64,000 bases of DNA, taken from Athripsodes cinereus. Taxonomy: Eukaryota > Arthropoda > Insecta > Trichoptera > Leptoceridae. Below, piece by piece: positions 1 to 13,359 of the stretch (position 1 is the stretch's first letter; the number at the start of each line of letters is the position of its first letter). The stretch lies in assembly GCA_947579605.1 (NCBI GenBank), contig OX388312.1:8370001-8434000 (forward strand), written 5' to 3'. Made by a program: the position numbers and the translations under genes. A model generated the notes under the pieces. That model did no database searches. It was not told the DNA's origin and worked only from the letters and a program-made list of their open reading frames with translations.

Positions 1-1554
1 CAGAGTTTGATACTTGGATCTGTGACTTTTGCAAGTAATTATGTAACTTATTTCATTGATCACAATATGTTATATTCATTTAATTGATCTCAAAGATATT
101 AATGTCCATTTTTGTTATTGTTATGTTGATTTATGCTTGTATTCTATATATGGGTACCTATTCCATATTTGGTTACTAATTTGTGAGATTGTTTTTTGTG
201 TTAGATTTTAATTTGATAACTAATATATTTGATTAAAGGCTGTTAATTACTACATATAAATGTATGACTGATTAGTAAAAACATTAAACTGATTTAATTT
301 ATATGAAGTTTTTTTTTTATATCCCAAAAACAAAATGGTATTCCATATTTGGTGACTTTCCTCTATTAATTACAAGGATAATATTATTATTATTATTATA
401 ATATTTAGGTGATAAATCATTGACTCATATACATTAGATACATGCAAGTAATTTCCTATAAATTTTAGTAAAACAGGGAAAATAGTTAGCAAATAAAATA
501 TTATAAGAAAGTTATAAAAAAAATAACCTAATTTGAAATCTAAAGTATCATAAGAAAGTCTAAAGATTAATTTGAAATCAGATATTACAATAATAAAGAA
601 GCCAAATGTGGTTACGTAGAACTAAATATTATGGAATATTTTTTTTTATTTGATTAAGTATAATTCTGATAAATAGTTTATCAATACACTCGTATATTAC
701 AAAAAAAATATAATTTTCTTAATCAGCAACCCAAAACAGTTTGCAGTAATATTACAAAGTATTCATTGTCACATAGATAATACTATACGATACGATATAT
801 AAAAAGAGAGTAAATTTATATATAAATAATTCATTTTAATCTCAATTCTGAACCTGATTCGAAAATGGAATTATCCAGACTTCTGCAAGATCCAACCAAT
901 TCAGTGGATCTTCTTAAAACATTCGAAGATATTAAATATTTATTTATTCACAGAAAACAGGCAATGTAATTCATAAATTATTACAAACACATTGTAAGAT
1001 CCAGTTCTCCAATTAAGAGTGTATACAGCATGCACAATTAGATAACTTATTGTAGTTATTACTAATACCAAAACTTACAGAATAGAGTAGGTAAGGCCTA
1101 TTCTAGGAACTCTACTAGGAAATACTTGCAAAAGTAACTTTGCACAAATATGTCTCAACAAAATGCAATAACAAATTAAGTACCTAACTCTAAAATAATT
1201 TAATTTGCTTTTGCACTTTGACTTCAAAGTGTAATGAACTTGAATGTTGCAACTCAGTATTTTACTGCCTTTATAACAATCAGCTAGCTATAGATATAAA
1301 CTTTGTATACTTACATAATATTACGTATACTTGTATCACAGAACACATAACAATAAAAGGCCTATCTGCTATCGCTCAGTCGGTACATTGTAGAGTTGGA
1401 GCGTTTTCTCTTGACGAAACTTCCATCTGATACAAATCTGTAACGTATTAACGAGACATTAGTTTCAGATAAATTTTAATGAGTAAATACGACGTGTATT
1501 TGATACCTACGTAATCTAACAATGACTTTCATTATTAATAAAAAAAACACTTTC
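1..1554. other. AT-rich intergenic DNA, no gene seen
   Basis: No reading frame here resembles a protein and no RNA gene is recognised. A short phrase, ATTCCATATTTGGT, occurs twice (about 160 and 340), hinting at an old local duplication. The 70-codon open frame at 1218-1430 has no recognisable composition and is probably chance. Confidence 0.6.
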
Positions 1555-1780
1555 CTATACACAGATGTCAGTGTAGCTGGGGGACTTATCACTTACGTGA
1601 TATCTTCCAGACAACCAGTGTTGTCCCAAATTTGCTGCGGCAGCTCTTTTCCAAACCATGGATGCTAAAAATTTCGTACGAAACTTCGCAACCCAGCTGA
1701 GAATCGAACCTAGGGCCTCGATATTAGGGCCTCTTGCATTAGCAAGTCGACTGCTATAGCCGTTGCACCACGTGGCCGGT
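1555..1780 (-). mobile_element. tRNA-derived SINE (minus strand)
   Basis: On the minus strand the head carries a perfect RNA polymerase III A box, TGGTGCAACGG (plus 1760-1770), and a B box, GGTTCGATTCT (plus 1700-1710). The 49-bp spacing is longer than in a true tRNA, apparently because GGGCCTC is duplicated between the boxes. About 140 bp of unrelated body follows toward 1555. This arrangement is a tRNA-derived SINE and not a functional tRNA, since no cloverleaf with paired acceptor arms is evident. Confidence 0.65.
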
Positions 1781-1789
1781 TATAGCTAT

Positions 1790-2655
1790 ATAACCATTTT
1801 GTAAATAATATTGCATAGAATAAAATTAATTTAAAGCTTATACGAATCTTACAGTTTATACGGCTGAAGGCATGAACTATTTGTTATTCAAAAAGATTCG
1901 TTTTCAGTTTGCTAAAACTTACACTAAAACTTAGCATTTCTCATGGACATGAAGGAAGCCTGATTATCACATTATGGAAATCTTATCTGGAAAAAGAAAA
2001 ACTTCGCGTTTATTAGAAAACTAGTGGACGACACTCGTATCACCGTGCGAAAATGACAATAGCTGAGAATGAACTACGTACATTTATTGACCAATGGACT
2101 TTCAATTCCTGTACCACCGCATCGTAGCGATCTTTATCAAGACAAGGGAATAGACCTAATCACAGCCAATTAGATGTCCGTGTAAACCATTCCTTATTCT
2201 ACTCAAGAACTGATCGGAGATGGTAACATAGAATAGCAGTAATATTATAAGTATGAGAAGGTATACAATGAATTGTAAAGTATCCATAGGTATCTTGTCG
2301 ATGTTTGCATCAGTCATCCTTAAACAATATAGCCAATGTAGGTACCTGTGCCTTCTTTTGTGAACGTTGTTTTTCTATTTCTTTTCTTAGTGCCATGACA
2401 GGTATCATTCTGCCAAATGATTCTCTGTCTTTTGAAAGATAAAGCAGTGCTATCACCCGTTGGATTACTGTCCATTTTCCGAGATTTATTAACCAAGATG
2501 TTTTCTTTTTTCTTGCAATTGAAAGATTTTATAATTGCGGATTTTTAGTAATCCCACGACTTCTGGAATGAGATAGAGGCCCTTAAATTTATCCCCCATT
2601 CACGCTGCGTTTGCTTTATATTTGGTTATTTATATTTACCTACTACTTCTACAAC
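1790..2655. other. intergenic DNA, nothing recognised
   Basis: AT-rich, with stop codons in all frames. No tRNA-like boxes, inverted repeats or protein-like frames were seen. Confidence 0.45.
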
Positions 2656-2659
2656 CGGA

Positions 2660-2855
2660 ATACCATTACGGCATATCCCACAAGTGAGGTAGCTAGCAGA
2701 CTAGCTGCATGCAATAACCATGTAAGTTAACTCTCCGTGCCAAAAATAATTATGACATTCAGAATGGGTGGCAAACCTCATCAAAAAAGTCTTTATTAAA
2801 CTGTCGAACATTGAAACATTGGGAGACCAATTTTTGCCGGGTGCTCCACGGAACA
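2660..2855 (-). repeat. copy of dispersed repeat family X (minus orientation)
   Basis: This matches copies at 51603-51858 and 57885-58136. Shared landmarks in order are TACCATYACGGCATATCCCA, CAAGTGRGGTA, GGGTGGCAAACCTCATC, GGGAGACCAATT and GGGTGCTCCA. In the opposite sense the unit ends with TACCCCACTTGTGGG (a CCCAC/GTGGG hairpin) and a TAG/TA-rich tail, so its 3' end is at 2660. It is probably a non-autonomous retroelement whose tail resembles the RTE-like LINE ends at 8.1 and 26.5 kb. Confidence 0.6.
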
Positions 2856-2879
2856 TTTATGATTGCATGCAGTAAATCA

Positions 2880-4680
2880 TAAATAGGTACTTATTGACTA
2901 CGACCATTTCGGAGAATATGTTCAAAGTAAAACAATTTTCTCTGATTAATCTCTATAAATACAAAGTTTTTTTACTACGTAAATAATAGCTTTTTGCATT
3001 AGCCAGTAGACTTACCGAACGCATGAACACTTTATACAAACACGTCTATACAGAAGAACACTGCCTTTTTTTAGTCCAAGATCGTGAACTGTATTTTAAC
3101 ATCAGCGGTATCAAAATATTCGAAATGTTCAGGAGAAAGGATGCTCCATGGAACAAAGAACACCATTGATAATTTTATAAAAACGAGGGTCATATTATTC
3201 TTTGCTTGCATCCAAAAGGAACAGTTATAAGGTAGAATTATGATATTGACCGTGCTACTACTACATACTATAAGAGTTTACTCATTATTCTTTGACCTCT
3301 CTCTCTATTGTACCTATGTAGATGTTGTGCATTATTAAACATAATGGCATAACTATACACTGCATACAGTAACCCATAATCATATTATTTTGCGTACGTT
3401 TTATGGGAAGCTGAGGGTCGATAGAGGGTCTACCGTCATTATAACGATCACAGGTTTATCCCATTTATGGAGTTTATCGATAATGAGAAGTACATAATAT
3501 CTTCAAACATTATAGTATGCAAGGTAAATAAATATGAAATAATTTTAAAAACACGTTACGTACCTAATTAGAAATTTATAAACCGACTAATTTGTCGTCA
3601 GAAATTGGCCAGTTTTCGAAATAAAATTTAAGTATTTTTCGGCAAAGCCAAACATGTGATTTTTCAAAAAAATTAACATTTGCATTCAAAAAGAAGATTA
3701 CATTTTTTTTGCAACAGATATTTTTATTTATTCATTCATTCCATGGCGTACTTGAAAACAAGTAATTTTACACCAACATATACATTAAAAACTTATACAT
3801 TAAAGACTTAAAAATATAATTCTGAATTTTTTTTATTTAGCAAAGTTAATACTGAACACCAACACATTAAGCAATATCTTGTATCTTGAAGGCGCTGATG
3901 CAGAGAAGGTTTGCAGCAGGATTTAAACCGTAGTATTCCCTTCAATAGTTCGTACCATCAAGATTTCGATCATCCAGAGCATCTATCACAATTTTCTCAC
4001 GAGAAGAGTAAAAACAAGCTTGCATTAAATGATGAATTACTATGGGACGGTAATTTATAGAGATGAAATAAAATTACGCAATATATGCGAATACTTAGTT
4101 TACATATATAATTATGGAATGTGCTATGTATATGCAACAATGTATCAAGACACGTAATTGAAAAAAATTAGAAGGTAAGTATCACAATTCAATAGTACTT
4201 AAAAACAATATTATTGCTTTGCTTAGTACCAATTATGTATTAGAACACCTGCCTTTTACATGATGCTGCTTAAAAACTTAAATAAATAAATAATCATGGA
4301 GCAAGCTAAAATAATTGAGCAGCTAAACCTTTAACCCATGAAAGTGTTAACATTGACTCAATTCAGGACATCGATTATCTGGTTCAATTTTTAGATTGAT
4401 GTGGCTTAAAACATTTTCGCATAATGCAATCCATATATCCATAAGTGCAGCGTGTGATATATAAGAGTACAGAGTACCCTCATAGAACCATTGAAAAATT
4501 TACATATCAATTGCACGTCCTCTTGTTCAAGTCCAATCTGGAATCACTCGAGAGTTATTTGACATGTGCTTCAGTCTCATAAAACAGTTCTAACGGTCAT
4601 CTTGTAGGTGGTACTTGCAAATATGTTTCAAACAAATCGCGAAAACAGACAACAACGTAAAAAATCTTATATAATTATAT
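2880..4680. other. intergenic DNA, nothing firmly recognised
   Basis: AT-rich with no convincing coding frame. The stretch 3710-3850 is T-rich at its left edge and could be an antisense 3' end of an old LINE, but no coding remnant supports this. Confidence 0.4.
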
Positions 4681-4920
4681 ATCGAAATGAAACACGTCGA
4701 AAATGAAGTGGTTCACCGAGACACTCTAAAACGTCATAATTTTTTATGCGTCGGAAAAGCAAGGAAATGTTGTCGCTATAAAATCACACGTGGAACAGAG
4801 ATACTCTTGTCTAGTGCGAGTTTTTTTCTGTGTACATCGAATTGTATAACTGATAATTTTAATGATATTGTTTTATTTTGTATTATTGTAACCAAGTGAA
4901 GAATAAAATAAATAAAGATT
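4681..4920 (+). repeat. possible old retroelement 3' end
   Basis: The stretch ends in GAAGAATAAAATAAATAA, resembling the ends of sequences at about 31200-31245 and 57300-57330. Such an A-rich signal-plus-tail is typical of a LINE 3' end. The 70-codon open frame inside has no recognisable product. The younger RTE-like LINE was inserted immediately downstream. Confidence 0.35.
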
Positions 4921-4934
4921 ATATTTCCAACTGA

Positions 4935-5909
4935 CACCTTCAGGATCACCACTGGAGTCCGGCAGGGCTGTATATTGGCACCTTTTATCTTTGCCATAAT
5001 TATGGACTACCTGCTCAGAAAATCTATTCTGGGCCCTGGCGGTGTGCCTTTATCACAGCGTGAAAACAGTGAGACGTCTGTGGGAGTGCTGCACGATCTT
5101 GAATATGCGGATGATCTAGCCCTTTTTGATACATCTGTGGACGGATTACAGTGCAACGCTAATGCTCTTTATGAAAATTCCTTGCGCCTTGGCCTTCGTA
5201 TCAACGCTGGTAAAACGGAGTACATATGTAATAGTACATGCACGAGTACTCACACCCCACTAATGGTTGGCAATTCCCAAACATCTCAGGTTAGTAAATT
5301 CAGGTACCTGGGAGCAACCATAACGCCAGAGGGTGATCTCCGGTCGGAATTACCAATCCGCATAGGAGCAGCTAGCGGGGCTTTCAACAACATGAACAAA
5401 GTTTGGAAGGCGTCTGGACTCAGCATCAGGACAAAATGTCGCTTGTTCAATGCGTGCATCATCCCAATCCTTCTATATGGCTGCGAGTCTTGGCACTTAA
5501 CCAAGGCTCAAGAGCGGAAGATACTAAGCTTTGAAAACAAGTGTCTTAGAAGGATTTTGGATGTCAGATGGTATGAACATGTTACAAATGATGCTGTGCG
5601 CCGGCGCACCCAGCAGAGACCTGTAATCTCCGTAATACAAGAGAGACGATGGTCCTGGCTGGGACATGTTTTGAGAATGCCCAATGATAGTTGGCCAAAA
5701 AGAGCACTGTTTTTCCGTCCGCAGGGGTTCCGTCGGCCCGGGCGTCCCTCTTTCACAATACACCGTTCCTATGACAACGATATCAGAGCGCAAGGAATGT
5801 CGTGGGAAGAGGTGACGCAATTGGCACAGAGACGCTCTGAATGGAGGAGGCTGGTTTCTGCCCTGTGCTCCCGAGAGGAGCGTTGAGGGCGATGATGATG
5901 ATGATGATG
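4935..5909 (+). mobile_element. 5'-truncated RTE-like LINE with 14-bp target-site duplication
   Basis: The insert is bounded by ATATTTCCAACTGA (4921-4934) and ATATTTTCAACTGA (5910-5923), a 14-bp duplication with one mismatch. It ends in a GAT trinucleotide run (5891-5911) and not poly(A), a habit of RTE-type LINEs. The 5' end is truncated inside the reverse transcriptase. The single small change between duplications and the intact frame suggest a fairly recent insertion. Confidence 0.8.
4936..5886 (+). pseudogene. C-terminal part of LINE reverse transcriptase ORF
   Basis: The frame is open to the TGA at 5884-5886. It begins within the reverse transcriptase at TTGVRQGCILAP, continues through the catalytic box YADDLAL, then KFRYLGATITPEGD and PILLYGCESW, and ends with a WLGHVLRMP / RRPGRPS-type C-terminal region. 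These blocks occur in this order in RTE-type endonuclease/reverse transcriptase proteins of insects. The endonuclease and N-terminal polymerase fingers are missing through 5' truncation, so no start codon belongs to this frame and the copy cannot move by itself. The assignment to reverse transcriptase is firm; the clade rests on C-terminal style and the trinucleotide tail. Confidence 0.85.
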
Positions 5910-5924
5910 ATATTTTCAACTGAA

Positions 5925-7965
5925 TAACAATGGTGTTTTATTATTATGTAATACCTTTTTTAAAAACACATGGTTTTTGTCCACGAGAATCCTTTTGGTC
6001 TGGATAAAAATATCACCTTTCACAATGCACCATCTCCGGAAATTCATAAGGAATATCGTGTGTCGTGTCATAAGGATTTTTTTTTTTTTAGTTTATCATC
6101 CCTAGGTCCAACCGGACACTTGGAATCGTCAGTCAAAATAACAATTAGTACATGTACATATCAAAAGCATAAATTTTTTCAGAGAGACGTCAGAGAACAA
6201 TAATTGGTAAAATTTATTTCAAAATATTGATCAGAGTGTAAATGGCTCCGAACAGCATTTCGTCAATTTATCTAAATAAAAAAAATAATATAACATTGGC
6301 AGAACAGTATGATGAATTGGTAGAACATGCTTTGAATGATAAATGTTGTGTTCCCAAAAAATGATTAAAATCATGCTACGTTTTTTTCATCATTATGCCA
6401 TTATTAATTCATCTCATAAACATTAAAAAACCTAGATATTTCGCTAGCTGACCATTTCCACAGATTTATGGCACTCAATAAATTGCGTAGGTACTGTGCC
6501 TTAGACGAGGTTCCCACATGGTAATGAAGGATGATCATAGATACATAGTAGGTGCATGTATATTTGTATATCATCGTTATAAACCAATCAAGGTTTTAGT
6601 AGTTCTTGTTGCTGTTATCACAGAGCCCAAACCGACGACATTGAACCTGAGAATATTGAATCTTGTACTGTTTATGTGAAAGACTTAAGATCAATCTAAA
6701 TGTGCATTTTAATTACTCTTAGGTATGTTGTTTATTAGTATGAAAATATACATTTTGTCACATGCCTGTTTGTGCTTTTCCAGTGCCGTGCGTTCAATTT
6801 CAATATCTTCCATATACCGACTTACATAATTTTAATTATCAATGAATAAAAACATGCCTACAGATGTTTGGTAATATGCCTTAAAGCCTATTTGAAACCC
6901 TTCTGGACATAATTTTTTATGAAATCTTTCAAATTCTTTTTTTGTATCTTTTATTTTACATTTGGATAACCCTTTGAGTTTTTACTGGGTTTTTAGATTT
7001 GACGGAGTTTTCGAGTGTCCTGCAAAAGTCAGGTTAGCATAAAATAACAGGAACAGGAAAATATCTTATGGAAACCTGTCACCATTTAACATCTTTGATT
7101 TAAGGATGATGTTTGCCACTCATTCTGAAAGAAATAATAATAATAAATTTTATATTAGCTCGCAGAGACCAGTTTGTACATTATCCGTTGGCAATCTCAC
7201 TTGTGGGATAAGCCAGAATGATTTAAATAGATAAATATTTTTGTTTTGTTTATCTATGCTTAAAATCCAACTCTATTTACCTCCGTTATTTATAACTGAT
7301 TTTATTTTACTTCTGGTACATCATTATGCAACTAGTCAAATATAAATGGAGAACAAATAGGCATAACTTCGTTAAGCACATCAACTTATTATAAAAGTAC
7401 ATCCACTAACACCTGGAACATAGAGTTAACCTATCCACATTTCTACATAGTATTTATTATCACACAATTGGATACCAACTAATAATTCTAGGAACATACA
7501 GTGCAAGGAAAGGCGGTGATCTAAGAATCTCTGTTTGTGATCTATGGATTCATCCTCTTGATCTATCGTTTAATCACAATCAACCAGAGGTCAAAATGTC
7601 AGTCACCCATCAATTACAAAGACTGAAATATCCATAATAAATAATCCAAAGTACCATACAACTAGGAAACATCATACCTATTCTTTAACAAAAGTACTTC
7701 AAGGAAGTAAAGTAAGTAAAAGAAATTCAGGTAGGTAATCTAAAAGAGCATTTTAAAAATGTTAGAAGAATCCACCGGCTAATCCACTTCTGAAAAATTA
7801 TGTGATGGTATAAATAAATAAAGAGTTTAGATTTTTTTATATAAATAATGAAATAAACTTTATTGTACAACATAATTAATCGATGTTACTTTTACAATTA
7901 ACCATTGTATGTTTTTATTTAAAATTTACAATTTACATTTAGAATTAATAATTTGTCTGAAAGAA
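5925..7965. other. intergenic DNA with a fragment of repeat X
   Basis: No gene is recognised. CTCACTTGTGGGATAAGCC near 7197 resembles the 3' end of repeat family X. The rest is AT-rich unique-looking sequence. Confidence 0.45.
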
Positions 7966-8195
7966 AGGGTGCGAGGAAACGCGGGCGTCCGAGAACTACG
8001 TGGCTTGATCACGTGGATCAAATTCTCAAGGACGGCCGCGTGTTGAGTAAGAGAAACCGACGTGCGTGTATGAGAAACTGTATGAATGTGTAGGAAGCGA
8101 AGGAAGTGTATAAAGATAAATCTGTTTGGCGTTCCGTTCTCTCTGCCTACCCCACTTGGGACACGGCGTGAGGGTTTTGTATAATATAGTATAGT
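7966..8195 (+). mobile_element. 3' end of a second RTE-like LINE
   Basis: One frame reads RKRGRPRTTWLDHVDQILK, then RRACMRN and a W-R-S-V-L-S-A-Y-P-TWDTA segment, interrupted by stops. This is the conserved C-terminal end of RTE-type ORF2 proteins. It runs into a GTATAATATAGTATAGTATA tail. A closely related inverse copy lies at 26530-26765. Only the last 70 or so codons remain. Confidence 0.65.
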
Positions 8196-8221
8196 ATAAT
8201 TAACAATAATTATGTAAATTT

Positions 8222-8345
8222 AACACATGAAACTACCATATAAGGCTTAGAAAAGACAACGTCACCTTATTCAGTAGTGCCCCGGACGGGACTTGAACCA
8301 AATTGGTAGTTTCGTGAGTTAAATTTGTAAATTTAACTCACTCAA
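8222..8345 (-). mobile_element. tRNA-derived SINE, minus copy of an inverted pair
   Basis: On the minus strand a B box, GGTTCAAGTCCCGTCC, is followed by GGGGCACTAC and AAGGTGACGTTGTCTTTTC. The same string appears on the plus strand at 8550-8605. The copy is short and flanked by TGAAACTACCA / TGGTAGTTTCG, itself a small inverted repeat. Confidence 0.55.
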
Positions 8346-8511
8346 TGTATTCAAAGTTTACACACAAAAATACATTACAGTCAAAATAATATCTATAAAC
8401 ATACCTGTCGACTCACCCGCTCAGTGAGAAAATAAGTTCGGTGACACCCAATGACATCTAGAATCACATTAAAGCTAATGACAATGATACAGAACCAAAA
8501 AATTTATATGT

Positions 8512-8645
8512 GGATGGTTGTCGATGGAGGAATAATACCTAGAGGTTGCGAGTTCAAGTCCCGTCTGGGGCACTACCAAATAAGGTGACGTTGTCTTTTG
8601 TAAACCTTATATGGTTTTTACGTGAGTTAAGTTTATTGACTGTAT
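8512..8645 (+). mobile_element. tRNA-derived SINE, plus copy of an inverted pair
   Basis: It contains the B-box-like string GAGTTCAAGTCCCGTCTGGG, then CACTACCAAATAAGGTGACG, and ends near CCTTATATGGTTTTTACGTG. It is oriented opposite to the related copy at 8222-8345. A loose A-box candidate, TGGTTGTCGATGG, precedes it. Confidence 0.55.
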
Positions 8646-11149
8646 GATCTCATTTTCATCAGAAATGCATGTGCAACACTCATTCCTTGAATGAAAGATC
8701 ATAAGTTTTTACGCAGGTTTTATGAGGGTTCATTTCACTGCATTTGGTGACTTGGCTTTTAATGTGGTAGGAGACTCGGCCCGTCGACAGAAAAAACATT
8801 TTGGATTTGTTGAAATGATGCCTTGTTTAAACATTGCGCTTCTGATTCATCAGGACCATCTCACAAAATGGCCGACAAAAAATCTACATAGGTATTATTT
8901 TTTGATAAATATCTACCAAAAACCCATAAACTCATGATTGAACTGTTAAACATATTCATACACTCAAGGTCAATAAGTCAAAAAAAATTATCAAAGAAAT
9001 ACCAATTATATCAGTTTGACCTGTCAAACATGTATTAAAATCAAAACAACATGGTCCCATGGTCATGGACAGGTCAAACATGAAAACCCAGGATTTCATG
9101 TTGGACCTGTCACACTTATTCAGAATATCATCACATCATGGTTGATTTGTAAAAAAAATCGTTTTATCTACCAACATCCCATTATTTCAAGTTTGAACTG
9201 TCAAACTTATTCAGAAAATCATCACTTCATGGTCGATTTGTCAAAAAAAGTTTGATCAAAATCCTTCGAAATTCTCATTATTTCATATTTGACCTGTCAA
9301 ACTTAATTAGAATATCATCACATCATGGTGGATGTGTCAAAAAAATGTTTTTACATTTATGTTAAAATCTATCAAAATTTCCATTATTTCATGTTTGACC
9401 TGTCAAATTATTCCTTAAATCATCCCAACATGGTCGATCTGTCAGAAAAAATTTGATCAAAATCCATCAAAATTCCCATGATTTCATGATGGACCTATCA
9501 AACTTATTCAGAATATTATCACATCATGGTGGATCTGTCAAAAAAATCGTTTTATCATATTGGTTAAAATCTATCAAAATTCATAATTTCATGTTTGACC
9601 TGTCAAATGAATTCCTAAAATCAACACAACATGGTCGATCTGTCAAAAAATTTTTGATCAAAATTTATCAAAAATACCATAATTTCATGTATGACGTGTC
9701 AAACATATTAAGAATATCATCACATCATGGTGGAACCGTAAAAAAAAACCGTTTTATCATTTTGGTTAAAATCTATCAAAATCCCTTTAAGTTCATATTT
9801 GACCTGTCAAACTTATTCCTAAAAACAACACATCATGGTCGATCTGTCATAAAAATATGGAAAAAAAAATGATAAAAATCTTTCAAAATTCACATAATTT
9901 CATGTTGTTGGCTTTCACACAAACTGGCAAACTTATACCTAAAATCAACACAACACAATCTGTCAATTTTTTTTGACCAAAATCAATGTCAAAAAAAAAC
10001 GTTTTAGTATTTTGGTAAAAATCAATTAAATCGCCCATTATTTTATATTTGACCTGTCAAACTTATTCCTAAAATCAACACAACATGGTGGATTTTTCAA
10101 AAAGTTTGATCAAAATCCATCGAAATTCTCATTATTTCATATTTGACCTGTCAAACTTAATTAGAATATCATCACATCATGGTGGATCTGTCAAAAAAAG
10201 TGTTTTAACATTTTTGTTAAAATCTATCAAAATTCCCATTATTTCATGTTTGACCTATCAAAATTATTCCTTAAATCATCCCAACATGGTCGATCTGTTA
10301 AAAAATCCAAAATAAATTTTGATGATAATATATCGAAATACCCATAAAATCGTCAGATCATGTTTCATCTGTCAAACATATTCATAAAATCAATATAGGT
10401 ATCATTGTAGATCTGTCAAAAAAAAGATTTACTTTTTTGTTAATATATTCCGAAATACCTATAAACTCATGATTTATAACTCATGATTTATATACTTAGT
10501 ATTTATAAAATCATCACATCGTCAATATGTCATAAAAATTATATTAACATTTTGGTCACTTTTTTCAAAATAAGCATTAAATCATTTATTGAACTGTCAA
10601 ACCTATTTATAAAATCATCACGTCAAGGTTGATCTGTCAAAAAAAAATCATATTGTTTGGTCAAAATCAATCGAAATAGTTCAATATCTACCAAAAAACC
10701 CATAAACTCATGATTGATGACTCAAACACATTCATGGTCGAGCTGTCAAAAGAAAAGTCAATAATTTTTAGATCAAAATTTACCGAAATACCATTATATT
10801 CATGTTTGACCTGTCAAAAAATATTCCTAAAATCATCACATCATGGTCGATCTGTAAAAAAAATCGTTTAAAAATTTTGGTCCACGTCTATCGATAATTT
10901 CATGTTAGACCTGTCAAACTCATTCCTAAAATCAACACATCATAGTCCATCTGTCTAAAAAAAAAAAAAAAATTGATCAAAATTAATCAGAATAAGATCT
11001 GTCAAAAATTTTTGGATCAAAATTTATCAAAATTCCCATAATTTCATGTTTGACCTGTCAAACTCATTCCAAAAATCAACACAACATGTTAGATCTGTCA
11101 AAAAAATCGTTTTATCATTTGGTTAAAATCTACCGAAATCCCGTAGTTT

Positions 11150-13030
11150 TATGTCTGACCTGTCAAACTTATTCAGAAAATCATCACATCATGGTGGATC
11201 TGTAAAAAAATCGTTTTAACATTTTTGTTAATTTCTATCAAAATTCCCATTATTTCATGTTTGAACTGTCAAACTTATTCCTAAAATCAACACAACAGGG
11301 TCGATTCGTCAAAAAAAGTTTGATCAAAATCCATCGAAATTCTCATAATTTCATATTTGACCTGTCAAACTTAATTAGAATATCATCACAGGTGGATCTG
11401 TCAAAAAAATGTTTTTACTTTTTTGTTAAAATCTATCAAAACTTTCATTATTTCATGTTTGACCTGTCAAATTATTCCTTAAATCATCCCAACATGGTCG
11501 ATCTGTCAGAAAAAATTTGATCAAAATCCATCAAAATTCCCATGATTTCATGATGGACCTGTCAAACTTATTCAGAAAATCATCACATCATGGTTGATCT
11601 GTTAAAAAAATCGTTTTATCATTTTGTTTAAAATCTACCAAAATTCCGTAATTTCATGTCTGACCTGTCAAACTTTTATTTTATGTTTGAACTGTCAAAC
11701 TTATTCCTTAAATAAACACTACCTGGTCGATCTGTCAAAATTTTTAAGATAAAAATTAATCAAAAATACCATGATTTCATGATTTACGTGTCAAACTTAT
11801 TAAGAATATTATCACATCATTGTGGATCTGTCAAAAAAATCGGTTTATCATATTGGTTAAAATCTATCAAAATCCCCATAATTTCATGTTTGACCTGTCA
11901 AATTAATTCCTAAACACAACATGGTCGATTTGTCAAAAAAATTTTGATCAAAATTTATCAAAATTCCCAGGATTTCATGTTGGACCTGTCAAACTTATTC
12001 AGAATCATGGTTGATCTGTAAAAAAAATCGTTTAATCATTTTGGTTAAAATCTACCAAAATCCCGTAATTTCATGTCTGACCTGTCAAACTTATTCAGAA
12101 AATCATCCATCACATCATGGTGGATCTGTAGAAAAATCGTTTTAACATATTTGTTAATTTCTATCCAAATTCCCATTATTTCATGTTTGAACTGTCAAAC
12201 TTATTCCTTAAATCAACACAACAGGGTCGATTTGTCAAAAAAAGTTTGATCAAAATCCATCGAAATTCTCATAATTTCATATTTGACCTGTCAAACTTAA
12301 TTAGAATATCATCACAGGTGGATCTGTCAAAAAAATGTTTTTACTTTTTTGTTAAAATCTATCAAAACTTTCATTATTTCATGTTTGACCTGTCAAATTA
12401 TTCCTTAAATCATCCCAACATGGTCGATCTGTCAGAAAAAATTTGATCAAAATCCATCAAAATTCCCATGATGGACCTGTCAAACTTATTCAGAAAATCA
12501 TCACATCATGGTTGATCTGTCAAAAAAATCGTTTTATCATTTTGTTTAAAATCTACCAAAATTCCGTAATTTCATGTCTGACCTGTCAAACTTTTATTTT
12601 ATGTTTGAACTGTCAAACTTATTCCTTAAATAAACACTACCTGGTCGATCTGTCAAAAATTTTTAGATCAAAATTAATCAAAAATACCATGATTTCATGA
12701 TTTACGTGTCAAACTTATTAAGAATATTATCACATCATTGTGGATCTGTCAAAAAAATCGGTTTATCATATTGGTTAAAATCTATCAAAATCCCCATAAT
12801 TTCATGTTTGACCTGTCAAATGAATTCCTAAACACAACATGGTCGATTTGTCAAAAAGATTTTGATCAAAATTTATCAAAATTCCCAGGATTTCATGTTG
12901 GACCTGTCAAACTTATTCAGAATCATGGTTGATCTGTAAAAAAAATCGTTTAATCATTTTGGTTAAAATCTACCAAAATCCCGTAATTTCATGTCTGACC
13001 TGTCAAACTTATTCAGAAAATCATCCATCA
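11150..13030 (+). repeat. two tandem copies of a 926-bp higher-order unit
   Basis: The segment starting at 11257 recurs almost base for base at 12183, a 926-bp period covering about nine to ten monomers. Differences are single-base changes and a few small deletions, such as a 9-bp loss near 12470. The same unit reappears at 15043 and 15965 (922-bp spacing). Confidence 0.85.
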
Positions 13031-13359
13031 CATCATGGTGGATCTGTAGAAAAATCGTTTTAACATAATTGGTTATTTCTATTAAAATCCCCATAATTTC
13101 ATATTTGACGTGTCAAACTTATCAGAACATTTTCACATCATGGTAGATCTGCTTAAAAATCGTTATAAAATTTTGGTCCAAATCTATCGAAATTCTCATA
13201 ATTTCATGTTTGACCTGTCAAACGAATTCCTAAAATCAACACAACATGGTCGATCTGACAAAAATTTTTGGATCAAAATTTATCAAAATTCCCATAATTT
13301 CATGTTTGACTTGTCAAACTCATTCCAAAAATCAACACAACATGGTCGATCTGTCAAAA

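Noticed and set aside
8722..8937. 71-codon frame MRVHFTAFGDLAFNVVGD next to the satellite
   Set aside because: The second half runs into diverged satellite sequence and no family is recognised.
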